DNA from: Fibrobacter sp. UWB15
GTDB taxonomy: Bacteria > Fibrobacterota > Fibrobacteria > Fibrobacterales > Fibrobacteraceae
DNA: 64,000 nucleotides
Direction: 5' to 3'
NCBI RefSeq assembly: GCF_900177705.1
Contig: NZ_FXBA01000001.1
Span: forward strand, 248,001 to 312,000
The notes under the pieces were generated by a model. It had not been told where the DNA came from. It worked only from the letters and a program-made list of their open reading frames with translations, and made no database searches. Shown here piece by piece: positions 18,017 through 26,605 of this stretch; within the stretch, counting starts at the first letter, position 1; each line of letters starts with the position of its first letter. The position numbers were made by a program, and so were the translations under genes.

Positions 18017-21000
18017 ATGGCTTTTGTTCACTTGCAAGTTCATTCTGAATTTTCTGTTTTACAGTCTTCTGCTCGTCTAGACGGTATTTTGGCTGCCGCT
18101 GCCGACGAAAACGCACCTGCAGTCGCCCTTACCGATCATGGAGCCATGTTCGGTATTCTAGAAATTCAGACTCGCGGAAAAGACATGAACAAGGCCCGCA
18201 AAGAAAAGGGCCTCCCGCCGGTAAAGACAATTTACGGCTGCCACATTTATGTGGACACGCCGAGTGCTAATCAGAAAGATCCGATTACATTTGAGCGATT
18301 GACGCTTTTGGTCGAAAATGAAGCCGGTTATTACAATTTGCTCCGCATTGTGAGTTACCGCTACGAAGACGGTGACCGCTGGGCAGAAATTCCCTCGGTG
18401 CCGCTGTCGGTTATCGAAGAGCATAAAGAAGGCATTATCGCCATTGCAGGCGATTTCTTTAGCAAGTACGGCCAGAGTGTCGCGGCTGGGCGCAATAGCG
18501 TTGCCCGCGAATACATGGAAGCCCTCGACAAGATTTTTGACCACGACCATTTGTACATTTCGGTGTGCGACAACGGCGTGCCTCAGCAAAAATTGCTGAA
18601 CGATTATAACGTTCAGTTGGCCGGTGAACTGGGCCGCGAAATTGTGGCGGTGGCAGATGTCCATTACATTAAGGCCGAAGATGCCGAAGCGCATAAGGTC
18701 TTGCGTTGCATTTCGCTTAAGGAAACGCTGAACGGCTTTGATGATAAGCGTTTCCCGACGGACAAGTTCTATTTCCGCAGCGAAGCCGAAATGGTGGAAC
18801 TGTTCGGGCATATTCCGGGCGCCATCGAAAACACGGTCAAGATTGCAGAACGCTGTAATTATACGGTCAAGACCGGTATCGGCGATGAATTCTGGCCCCG
18901 ATTCAAGATTCCCGAAGATTTTTTGGCCTCGGATGAATACCAGAGCATCAAGGCGATTATGAAGGCGGAATACGACGCGGAATATCCGGTCGTACGCGAA
19001 CGCGAACTCAAGGGCGTCATCAAGGACAAAAAGAAAAAGGTGACGGCGACCTATTGCGCAGACAAAGGAATTGCCGAAGACGCCCTGACCGACGAAGACA
19101 AGGCCGAAATTGAACGCCTGTCGCAGCCGGAATTCTTTGACGAAGACGACAATAAGGCTTGGGACAAGAGTGTGCGCCGTTGGTGTAAACCGGGTGGCGA
19201 TGCCGATATTTATATTACGCACCTTTGTAATCAGCGTCTCAAGTGGCGTTTCCCGAAAGAGGACTTTAAGTTCCCTGCCCACGAAACCGATGTGGGCAAG
19301 CGCATGTACAAGGAACTGAACTGTATCCGCAACATGAACGTGGCGGGCTACCTCTTGATTGTGTGGGACTTTATCAACTGGTCCCGTGAACACGGAATTC
19401 CTGTGGGCCCGGGCCGTGGATCTGCTGCTGGTTCTCTGGTCACTTACATTATCGGTATTACCGACATCGACCCGCTTACTTTCGATCTCCTTTTTGAACG
19501 ATTCCTGAACCCTGAACGTGTGTCCATGCCGGATATCGATACCGACTTTGCGGACCGTGACCGCGGTCGCGTGATTCAGTACGTGACGGACAAGTACGGC
19601 AAGGAATGCGTGGGCCAGATTATTACCTACGGTATGCTCAAGTCCAAAGCGGTGATTACCGACGTGGCGCGCGTTTTAGGGCTTCCGCCTGCCGAAGCAA
19701 AGCAGATTACCAAGCTGTTCCCGCAGCGCACCTTGAACTTTAGCCTTAAGCAAGCTTGGACGGGTAAAGACAAGAAGGGCAACAACCTGGAAGACGGTTA
19801 CAGCCCGGAACCCTTGCAGGCGATGATCGGCAGCCGCGCCAGCTACCAGAACCTTTGGGATATCGCGAAAAAGCTTGAAGATTTGCCGCGCCAGACGGGT
19901 GTGCATGCTTGCGGCGTGGTGATTACGCCGACCCCGATTTATAACCTTGCTCCCTTGTACCGTGCCGCCCCCGAAGATACTCCGGTGGTTATGTACGACA
20001 AGCATTACGCCGAAGACATCGGACTTTTGAAGATGGACTTCCTTGGCCTTATCAACTTGTCGATCATTCAAGACACGGTGAACATGGTCAAGAAGAATCG
20101 TTCGATTGAACTTGACATGGGTCATATTCCTTTGGATGACAAGGAAACGTTCGACTTGCTCGGCAAGGGGATGACCACGACGGTGTTCCAGTTCGAATCT
20201 CCGGGTATGCAGAAGTACCTGCGCGAACTGAAGCCCACCCGAATCTTTGACTTGATCGCTATGAACGCCCTGTACCGTCCGGGGCCGATTGACCAGATTC
20301 CGCACTTTATTGCCCGTAAGAATGGCCAAGAAGAAATCGACTGTTACCACCCTGACTTGGAACAGGTGCTGGGTGAAACCTACGGCGTGATTGTGTACCA
20401 GGAACAAGTGATGAAGCTTGCCCAGATTTTGGGCGGTTACACCTTGGGTGGCGCTGACAATATCCGCCGTATCATGGCCAAAAAGATGCCCGAAAAGATG
20501 GCGAAACTCGAACCGGAGTTTTTCCAGAAATGCTTGGACAAGGGCTACGATAAGGACATGATTCAAAAGGTGTGGAATGCGGTGCTCCCGTTCTGCGGAT
20601 ACGCATTCAACAAGAGTCATGCAGCTGCGTATGCATACGTGGCTTACCAGACGGCATACCTGAAGGCGCATTACGGCCCCGAATACATGGCCGCCTCCAT
20701 GACGTCTAAAATGGGTAAGACCGAAGACATCGTGACGATTATTTTGGAATGCAAGCGCCTCGATATCGAAGTGGTGTCGCCCAACATTAATGCATCGATG
20801 GGTGAGTTTGTGGCCAATAAAGAAGGCCAAATTCTGTTTGGCTTGGCAGGCATTCGTAACGTGGGTATCGCAGTTGTCGAAGACATTATAGCCGAAAGAG
20901 AACGCCGCGGCAAGTTCAAGGACATTTTTGACTTTTGCAAGCGCGTGACCGAATACCAGGGCGAACAAAAAGAAAAACGCCCGCCCATGAACAAGCGCCT

Positions 21001-21877
21001 TATCGAAAGCTTGATTATGGCTGGCGCCCTCGACGAATTCCCGGGCAACCGCGCCGTACTCATGGCAACCGTAGACCGCGCCATGGAAGTGGCTGCCCGC
21101 AGCCAAGAAGATAAAGACCGCGGTCAGATGTCGCTCTTTGACATGGGCGGCGGTGCGCCTTCTATGGATAGCTCTGCCGAAGTCCTCGAAGAAGCAGAAG
21201 AATGGTCTGCCATGGAAATGCTCAACAAGGAACGCGATGTGGTGGGCATGTTCTTGTCGGGGCATCCGCTCGATGAATTCCGGCCGGAACTGCAGGGCTT
21301 TACCTCTTGCTCCTTGGACGAAGAAGAATTGGAACGTCACGAAGGCGGTACCGTGATTGTGGGCGGTGTGGTGACAAAGCTCCGTTCGATTGAAACCAAG
21401 CGCGGCGATACGATTGGTGCTGGCTCCATTCAAGACTTCCACGGTGACTTGGAAATGTTCTTCAAGAAAGACATGTGGGAAAAGTTCCGCGATACAGTCG
21501 CTCTCGATGACCGTGTGCTTGTAAAGGGATCACTGGAACATCAACGTATGGGCGACGGGATGCAACTGGTGGTTGAAGAAGTGATTCAGCTGGATCGCGT
21601 ACGTTCGGACATGGTAAGCCACATTCACATGGTGCTTTATTCTTCGATGGTGGATGATGCCTTTGCCGATAAGCTTTTGACGGCCATGGAAAAATATGAA
21701 CCCTTTGAAGGGGAACGTGGTTGTGAAATCGTTGCTCATGTAGAAACGGAATCGGGCAACATTCATGTTCTTTCTCTCAAGAACAAGAAAGTGGTTTACA
21801 CTCCCGAGTTGTTGCAGTATTTACGCAAGGATCTAGGCGCTTTGAAGGTTTGGGTCTCGAACCGTGCCAAGCGATAA
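18017..21877 (+). CDS. dnaE: DNA polymerase III subunit alpha DnaE
   Basis: 1286 residues, about 120 longer than the E. coli enzyme. The N-terminal PHP domain begins at once (HLQVHSEFSVLQ, LTDHGAMFG). The C-family polymerase core has GPGRGSAAGS near residue 464 and the catalytic PDIDTDF near 505, followed by the fingers (CGYAFNKSHAAAYA), a helix-hairpin-helix region and an OB-fold C-terminus (GTVIVGGVVTKLRSIETKRGD). A charged insertion near residues 330-400, before the core, accounts for some of the extra length. This is the replicative polymerase of the chromosome. lpxB follows after 6 bases, so they are probably co-transcribed. Confidence 0.97.
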   Translation: MAFVHLQVHSEFSVLQSSARLDGILAAAADENAPAVALTDHGAMFGILEIQTRGKDMNKARKEKGLPPVKTIYGCHIYVDTPSANQKDPITFERLTLLVENEAGYYNLLRIVSYRYEDGDRWAEIPSVPLSVIEEHKEGIIAIAGDFFSKYGQSVAAGRNSVAREYMEALDKIFDHDHLYISVCDNGVPQQKLLNDYNVQLAGELGREIVAVADVHYIKAEDAEAHKVLRCISLKETLNGFDDKRFPTDKFYFRSEAEMVELFGHIPGAIENTVKIAERCNYTVKTGIGDEFWPRFKIPEDFLASDEYQSIKAIMKAEYDAEYPVVRERELKGVIKDKKKKVTATYCADKGIAEDALTDEDKAEIERLSQPEFFDEDDNKAWDKSVRRWCKPGGDADIYITHLCNQRLKWRFPKEDFKFPAHETDVGKRMYKELNCIRNMNVAGYLLIVWDFINWSREHGIPVGPGRGSAAGSLVTYIIGITDIDPLTFDLLFERFLNPERVSMPDIDTDFADRDRGRVIQYVTDKYGKECVGQIITYGMLKSKAVITDVARVLGLPPAEAKQITKLFPQRTLNFSLKQAWTGKDKKGNNLEDGYSPEPLQAMIGSRASYQNLWDIAKKLEDLPRQTGVHACGVVITPTPIYNLAPLYRAAPEDTPVVMYDKHYAEDIGLLKMDFLGLINLSIIQDTVNMVKKNRSIELDMGHIPLDDKETFDLLGKGMTTTVFQFESPGMQKYLRELKPTRIFDLIAMNALYRPGPIDQIPHFIARKNGQEEIDCYHPDLEQVLGETYGVIVYQEQVMKLAQILGGYTLGGADNIRRIMAKKMPEKMAKLEPEFFQKCLDKGYDKDMIQKVWNAVLPFCGYAFNKSHAAAYAYVAYQTAYLKAHYGPEYMAASMTSKMGKTEDIVTIILECKRLDIEVVSPNINASMGEFVANKEGQILFGLAGIRNVGIAVVEDIIAERERRGKFKDIFDFCKRVTEYQGEQKEKRPPMNKRLIESLIMAGALDEFPGNRAVLMATVDRAMEVAARSQEDKDRGQMSLFDMGGGAPSMDSSAEVLEEAEEWSAMEMLNKERDVVGMFLSGHPLDEFRPELQGFTSCSLDEEELERHEGGTVIVGGVVTKLRSIETKRGDTIGAGSIQDFHGDLEMFFKKDMWEKFRDTVALDDRVLVKGSLEHQRMGDGMQLVVEEVIQLDRVRSDMVSHIHMVLYSSMVDDAFADKLLTAMEKYEPFEGERGCEIVAHVETESGNIHVLSLKNKKVVYTPELLQYLRKDLGALKVWVSNRAKR

Positions 21878-21883
21878 AAGTCT

Positions 21884-22960
21884 ATGGCGTGCGAGCCGTA
21901 TATTCTGATTTGCGCGGGCGAGGATTCTGGGGATTCCGTTGGCGAACCCTTAGTCAGAAGTCTAGTATCTCAAAAGTTTGCGGTGAAAGGCTCGGGAGGT
22001 CGCCGCATGCAGTCGGCGGGAATGTTGCCCTTAGTCGACTTCGAAAATTTGCCTGTTTCTGGCTTTGGCGATGTATTGCCCAAGTACTTTAAATTGCGTC
22101 AGAGTTTTATTGCACTAAAGACGGCGCTTGAATCGCCGGAATGTCTCGGGCTGATTGCTATTGATTATCCCGGTTTCAATATGAAACTCGTAGCGCGAGC
22201 AGGGGAACTGCGTAAGCCCGCTTTGTATGTGGCGCCTCCACAAGTGTGGGCCTGGAAACGTAAGCGTGCGAAAGTTCTCGCGAAAAATCCATACGTCAAA
22301 CTCGCCGTATTCTTTGACTTTGAAGAATCTGTGTACAGCGAAGCCGGCTGCAATGTGGTACGCGTGCAGCACCCTTTTTGTGTAGCGGATTCTTTCTCGT
22401 CTGCCGTTTCGCCCGCGTCGAAAAGCATTCTTCTTTTTCCTGGGAGTCGCAAGTTCCAGGCCCTTCGCAATGTGCCCGTTTTTCTGAAAACGGTGCAAGG
22501 TTTGCCGAATGTGGTTTTGGTTGCAGCACGTCGGGAACTTGTTCCCGTGTTTGAAAAGTTTAAAGTTCCCGTGGTTGTTGCTCCCCAAAGTGCAGCAGAG
22601 CGAATGGCTCTGTATCAAAGCGCTGAATATGCTTTGACCGCTCCTGGAACATCGACCTTGGAACTTGCTTTGTCCGGTGTTTCTTTTACGGTTTGCACCA
22701 AGCCAGACTTGCTGACTTATTGCCTGGGTCGCTTGTTTATTAAGACGAAATTTTTCGCATTGCCCAATATTATTCTGGATCGTCTTGTATTCCCAGAACA
22801 CATCGTCCACCCGTGGTCGGGTGTCAAAACTTGGTCGCTAACTAAGGGCAAAAGAGAAAATGTCGTGAAAGAGCTTTTCGAAAAGCTCACTGTCGGGAAA
22901 ACGCTCGATCAATTAGCGCTTGAATTTCTTGGCCAGTTCGTCGAGTGTAAACCGCAGTAA
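21884..22960 (+). CDS. lpxB: Lipid-A-disaccharide synthase LpxB
   Basis: 358 residues. GEDSGDSVGEPL near the N-terminus is the family GExSGD motif. GSGGRRMQSAG, DYPGFNMKLV and APPQVWAWKRKR are further LpxB signatures. The C-terminal half has TAPGTSTLELALSG. The enzyme (GT19) joins UDP-diacylglucosamine and lipid X to make the lipid A disaccharide at the inner membrane, so the organism makes LPS. It starts 6 bases after dnaE. Its last 48 bp overlap the 3' end of mutL on the opposite strand. Confidence 0.95.
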   Translation: MACEPYILICAGEDSGDSVGEPLVRSLVSQKFAVKGSGGRRMQSAGMLPLVDFENLPVSGFGDVLPKYFKLRQSFIALKTALESPECLGLIAIDYPGFNMKLVARAGELRKPALYVAPPQVWAWKRKRAKVLAKNPYVKLAVFFDFEESVYSEAGCNVVRVQHPFCVADSFSSAVSPASKSILLFPGSRKFQALRNVPVFLKTVQGLPNVVLVAARRELVPVFEKFKVPVVVAPQSAAERMALYQSAEYALTAPGTSTLELALSGVSFTVCTKPDLLTYCLGRLFIKTKFFALPNIILDRLVFPEHIVHPWSGVKTWSLTKGKRENVVKELFEKLTVGKTLDQLALEFLGQFVECKPQ

Positions 22961-24805
22961 TGTCGGGTGTCCGTAGGGCGACTTGAGCGGTTCTTCAGTC
23001 AGCATGAGCTGGCTTACGAGGGCGGCCATTTCTTCGGTTTTAAGCTTGTCGCCGGCTTGGTAAGCGTTGGTGCTTGCCCAAGCTTTGGCGATGGTGTCTT
23101 GGATTTTAACCATGTCACCTTCGCCCATGCCTTCGTCACCGATGCTATCCAAAAAGTCCTTGACCGCCTTGATGGCGCGGGAAAGGGGGAGTGCGCTCGG
23201 AATGGCGCGAATCTGGTAGGTCTCGCCTCCAAAATGTTCAATATAAAAGCCCAGGTGCTTGAATTGGTCTTCGACACTTTTGAGGGCTTCTACTTCCAGC
23301 TTGGATAGTTCCAGAAGTTCGGGGAATAACAGCTCCTGACTGTCCAGGGCGGAGCCGTTTCTTAAAGTAGCAAGGGCTTGCTCATAAAGGACGCGGGAAT
23401 GTGCCGCATGCTGGTCAATGACCAATAGGCCATTTGAATCGTCACCGGCAATGTAGGTGCATGCGATCTGGAAAAATGTCGGTGGAGTCCATTGTGCAGT
23501 GCTCTCTGTGACTTCGTTTACTTTGCCTTCCAGCGAAATCACCTTGCCAGCTTCGGGCGTGCTGAACAAATCTTGGGCCAAATCGTTTTGCGGAAAGTTC
23601 TTCCGAGGCTTTTCGTAAGTGAATCTCGTGGCCGGAAAGTTTGACATTACGGGGCTGTCTCCGCCAGACTCCTTGGAGGAAAAACTTGGTGCTGGGGTGG
23701 CGGCAGGCTTGAAAATGGGTTCCTCGAAGCCGTAGGGCACTTTGGGCGAGTTGTCCTGCAATTCATTTTTGCATTCCGCAATTTCTTCGCTCAAGTCTAT
23801 CAGCGGAGAATTAGCTTCCATGTCCTTGGTAAACGTGTCGCGAATGGCATGGGAGACTACCAAGAAAACCAAATTCTGGTTTGCAAAACGGACTTCGCGC
23901 TTGGCAGGGTGCACGTTGACGTCGAATTCCATGTCGGGCATGTCCAGAAACAGTACAGAAACAGGTTTGCATTGGGCGCCATAGGGCTCGTAGGCTTGCT
24001 GCACCGCCTTGCTCACCATCTTGCTTTCGATGGGGCGGTTGCGGATGAACAAAAACTGGTGGTTGCGCTTGCCATTTGTTTCTGTAGTGGGGGACACGTA
24101 ACCCCAAACGTGTACGCCGGCTTCGGTGTAGTCGACAGGCAAAAGGACTTTGGCAATTTTGGAACCGATAGCTTCGGCGATTCGGTTACGGAGCTCGCCC
24201 GGAACGCCTGTAAACAGGGTCTTTTCACCGACTTTGTAGTCAAAACGGATTTCGGGGTGCGCAATAGCTGTTTTTAGAACAACATCTAAAATTCGGGTGC
24301 TTTCGGCAGTTTCGCTGCTCAGAAAGTTGCGGCGAACGGGGGTATTGTAAAATAAGTTTTCCACCAAAAAGGTGGTGCCACGGCTCGCTTGTATGTCCTG
24401 TTTTTCTACAACGTTTCCGCCTTCAAGAATAATGCGGCCGCTGTCGCCATCATCGGTTGCGCTGGTGATGGTTAATTTGGACACAGCGGCAATAGAGGCT
24501 ACGGCTTCACCTCTAAAACCATTTGTATGTAAATGGAAAAGGTCGTCTGCACTGAAGAGTTTTGAGGTTGTGTGGCGCAAGTAGCATAAGTCCATGTCGG
24601 CGGCATTCATGCCTTTTCCGTTGTCGGTCACCTGGATTTTTTTCTTGCCGCCCTCCTCGATGGAAACCTGTATCCGGGAGGCTCCAGCGTCGATGGCGTT
24701 TTCAATCAGCTCTTTTACTGCCGATGCAGGGCGCTCTATAACCTCGCCAGCAGCGATTTTATTGATGATTTCATCCGATAAAACGTGTATTTCAGCCGAT
24801 TTCAT
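22913..24805 (-). CDS. mutL: DNA mismatch repair protein MutL
   Basis: 630 residues. The N-terminal GHKL ATPase is intact: ELIENAIDAG, DNGKGM, RHTTSK, GFRGEA. The C-terminal dimerisation domain is recognisable, but the metal-site motifs of nuclease-active MutL are altered. DQHA-x2-E-x4-E reads DQHAAHSRVLYE near residue 462, with the first Glu replaced by Ser. The ACH motif reads ASTNAYQAGDKL near 576. The CPHGRP motif reads SPYGHP near 607. This suggests a non-cleaving MutL, as in species that use MutH. It matches MutS-bound mismatches to downstream effectors. Convergent with lpxB by 48 bp. Confidence 0.95.
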   Translation of the reverse strand: MKSAEIHVLSDEIINKIAAGEVIERPASAVKELIENAIDAGASRIQVSIEEGGKKKIQVTDNGKGMNAADMDLCYLRHTTSKLFSADDLFHLHTNGFRGEAVASIAAVSKLTITSATDDGDSGRIILEGGNVVEKQDIQASRGTTFLVENLFYNTPVRRNFLSSETAESTRILDVVLKTAIAHPEIRFDYKVGEKTLFTGVPGELRNRIAEAIGSKIAKVLLPVDYTEAGVHVWGYVSPTTETNGKRNHQFLFIRNRPIESKMVSKAVQQAYEPYGAQCKPVSVLFLDMPDMEFDVNVHPAKREVRFANQNLVFLVVSHAIRDTFTKDMEANSPLIDLSEEIAECKNELQDNSPKVPYGFEEPIFKPAATPAPSFSSKESGGDSPVMSNFPATRFTYEKPRKNFPQNDLAQDLFSTPEAGKVISLEGKVNEVTESTAQWTPPTFFQIACTYIAGDDSNGLLVIDQHAAHSRVLYEQALATLRNGSALDSQELLFPELLELSKLEVEALKSVEDQFKHLGFYIEHFGGETYQIRAIPSALPLSRAIKAVKDFLDSIGDEGMGEGDMVKIQDTIAKAWASTNAYQAGDKLKTEEMAALVSQLMLTEEPLKSPYGHPTLLRFTLDELAKKFKR

Positions 24806-24916
24806 ACCCCAAATATAGCCTTTTGGGGGTGAAAATCATATTTTTTTTGCTAAATTAATAGTACGAAAAGACTGAGTGGCGTTTTTCAAAATACCATTCA
24901 ATAGAGTGAGGTAAAA

Positions 24917-26212
24917 GTGCTTTCTAACCTATTCCTTCAGTTGACTCACATTGAGTTGCTCATCTCGTATCCTGTCAAGGATATCTTGACTCTCATTAAG
25001 CGTGACCCTCGTTTCAATGTCAAGTTGCTAAACGACATCTACTTCGAAGATTCGTTCGTGGATGAAAGTGTTCACCGTCTTATGATGAACAATGTGGTAA
25101 ACTGGCTCTATGAACGTGGCGAAAATCCGGACGAATTCGTACAGCGCATTATGGACCGTTGCGCCACTTTCGAAGCGATTCCCGCTCGTAGCGTGCTTCG
25201 TTCTTACCTTCCGTATGTTTCGCAGTTCTATGCAACTGAAGACGTCCGTCAACTCTGTCTTGATATTATTCCGAAGCGTTATCCGCTGCTTTCCAATGCG
25301 AAGTTCCTCCGCCGTGAACTGGTCGACGGTTTCCGCAAGGAATACTTCACCTACCGGTTTGACTCCCCGGGTATGCTGATTACGAACCCCATGCGCTGGT
25401 TCAACGGCTTGGTGCAGATCGGAGCAATTCTCCTGAATACGCCTCGCTACGAAAAAATTGAATATAAGGCTTGCCAGACCTCTTTTGTCGAAGCTCTTGA
25501 AAATCGTGCTACAGCCGAAGTTCGCGATGGTTTTGTGTTTGTGAATGGCCGCCAGGTGGGCGAATACAAGACCTTTGGCGATTGCCTTGCCGAATATGGT
25601 CTCGAATGGGAATTTGAAGCCGAAAAGAAGATGGCCTGCATTCGTGCCACTGAAGATGTCATTGACGAAAAGGTTGGTGCAGTCCTGATTCAGAAGGGTT
25701 GCTATTACGGCGCACCGGCTAGCGTGGTCTACTTTGATTATAAGGCCAATGTGGTGGCTCCGGAACCGTTCAACAAGCTTATGAGTGCGGTCGTCAAGCA
25801 GGAATTCGATTCATGGGAACCCATCCAGAAGGCCCAGGAACAGTTGCTTGAAGCCATGAACGACTCCGTGACAATCATCTACTACAAGAGCGACGATTCT
25901 ATCTCGGTGAACAACAAGCATTTGATGCGTAACGTGCCTGCTCGAATTCTCCGCAACTTGCTGCGCGAATACAGCGCAACTGGTCGTGAAGAATTTGAAA
26001 ACCGTGAATTCAAGCGCGATCCGTCTATTTGCATGGACCCGCTGCGTCCGAACTTCGAAAGCCGCTTGAACCGCGTGATTGCTCATATCAACGGCTCCGA
26101 CGATCCGGAACATCCGTCCGAAGGCGTGAAGAAGTTCTTCGAAATCGAACGTCACCGCCGCGGTGGATTCCGTTTTGTTCCGAAGTGCAAGATTATTTTC
26201 CGCGAAGAGTAA
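24917..26212 (+). CDS. Conserved-looking cytoplasmic protein, unrecognised
   Basis: 431 residues starting at a GTG preceded by GAGGT. There is no signal peptide. The N-terminal half is helical, with many Arg and aromatic residues. The middle (near residues 200-300) carries short beta-rich segments such as FVFVNGRQVGEY and KVGAVLIQKGCYYGAP. The C-terminal part (SVNNKHLMRNVPARILRNLLREYSA) loosely resembles a winged-helix DNA-binding unit, which is only a suggestion. Strong housekeeping-like codon use argues for a well expressed gene. It stands alone between mutL and topB; its function is unknown. Confidence 0.65.
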   Translation: MLSNLFLQLTHIELLISYPVKDILTLIKRDPRFNVKLLNDIYFEDSFVDESVHRLMMNNVVNWLYERGENPDEFVQRIMDRCATFEAIPARSVLRSYLPYVSQFYATEDVRQLCLDIIPKRYPLLSNAKFLRRELVDGFRKEYFTYRFDSPGMLITNPMRWFNGLVQIGAILLNTPRYEKIEYKACQTSFVEALENRATAEVRDGFVFVNGRQVGEYKTFGDCLAEYGLEWEFEAEKKMACIRATEDVIDEKVGAVLIQKGCYYGAPASVVYFDYKANVVAPEPFNKLMSAVVKQEFDSWEPIQKAQEQLLEAMNDSVTIIYYKSDDSISVNNKHLMRNVPARILRNLLREYSATGREEFENREFKRDPSICMDPLRPNFESRLNRVIAHINGSDDPEHPSEGVKKFFEIERHRRGGFRFVPKCKIIFREE

Positions 26213-26292
26213 ACGCCAGTTTACTAAATCCGAAAATGTAATTGAAACGGATTTAGAAAATAAGCAAATTGGTAGTTCTCAAGGGCAAATAA

Positions 26293-26367
26293 ATGGGTAT
26301 ATTTGGAATCGTGAACGGTAGAAGGGTAAATCCTGAAACGACTCTATCATTGCTCCCCTCCTGGTAG
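26293..26367 (+). CDS. Possible 24-residue peptide
   Basis: An ATG seven bases after AAGGG opens a 24-codon frame (begins MGIFGIVNGRR, ends LSLLPSW) that stops just before a strong terminator. The spacing of ribosome-binding site, ORF and terminator looks like a tiny gene, but nothing else supports it. A small non-coding RNA is equally possible. Confidence 0.2.
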   Translation: MGIFGIVNGRRVNPETTLSLLPSW

Positions 26368-26410
26368 GTTCAAGGTTCCACATACCGATTCATATTTTCT
26401 CCTTCTTAGG

Positions 26411-26444
26411 AAAGGGTTCCCGCAAGGGAGCCCTTTCTTTCTTT
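26411..26444 (+). terminator. Intrinsic terminator
   Basis: AAAGGGTTCCC (26411-26421) pairs with GGGAGCCCTTT (26426-26436) across a GCAA tetraloop and is followed by CTTTCTTT. It would end transcription from the gene at 24917 or from the small ORF. Confidence 0.75.
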
Positions 26445-26571
26445 ATGCGCCTCGATGGCGCATAAAGAAAGCATGTTCTGGGCCTCGGTCATGTGCAAAC
26501 AAGTTTGCCCGCGACGCTCGGCCTGCGAACATGTCTTTAAAAAATAAGTGCTCGGCTCGGCAATAGAATTG

Positions 26572-26602
26572 TCATGCCCGCGAAGGCGGGCATCTCCTTT
26601 TT
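26572..26602 (+). repeat. Hairpin-terminator cassette, copy 1
   Basis: GTC-ATGCCCGC, a 4-base loop, GCGGGCAT, then CTCCTTTTTT. The same stem, flanks and T tract are found in the opposite orientation at 35960-35993, so this is a dispersed element rather than a chance terminator. It faces the 3' end of topB. Confidence 0.75.
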
Positions 26603-26605
26603 TAC

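Larger units (their letters stand above)
26213..26605. other. 393-bp intergenic region packed with inverted repeats
   Basis: From left to right: a possible 24-codon ORF (26293-26367); a strong terminator hairpin (26411-26444); a perfect 14-bp inverted repeat CTTTCTTTATGCGC / GCGCATAAAGAAAG (26437-26450 and 26458-26471); a long interrupted palindrome bounded by CATGTTC and GAACATG (about 26472-26532) with GCAAACAAGTTTGC at its tip; and a hairpin-terminator cassette (26572-26602) that recurs at 35960-35993. No tRNA or known RNA family was recognised. Confidence 0.7.

Noticed and set aside
19676-21442. 588-codon open frame antisense to dnaE
   Set aside because: Lies wholly within a certain gene, has His/Phe-rich composition typical of reverse-strand reading, and has no recognisable domain or ribosome-binding site.
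26213-26605. tRNA, tmRNA, SRP RNA or riboswitch in the palindrome-rich gap
   Set aside because: No cloverleaf or conserved core of these RNAs could be found, only unrelated hairpins.
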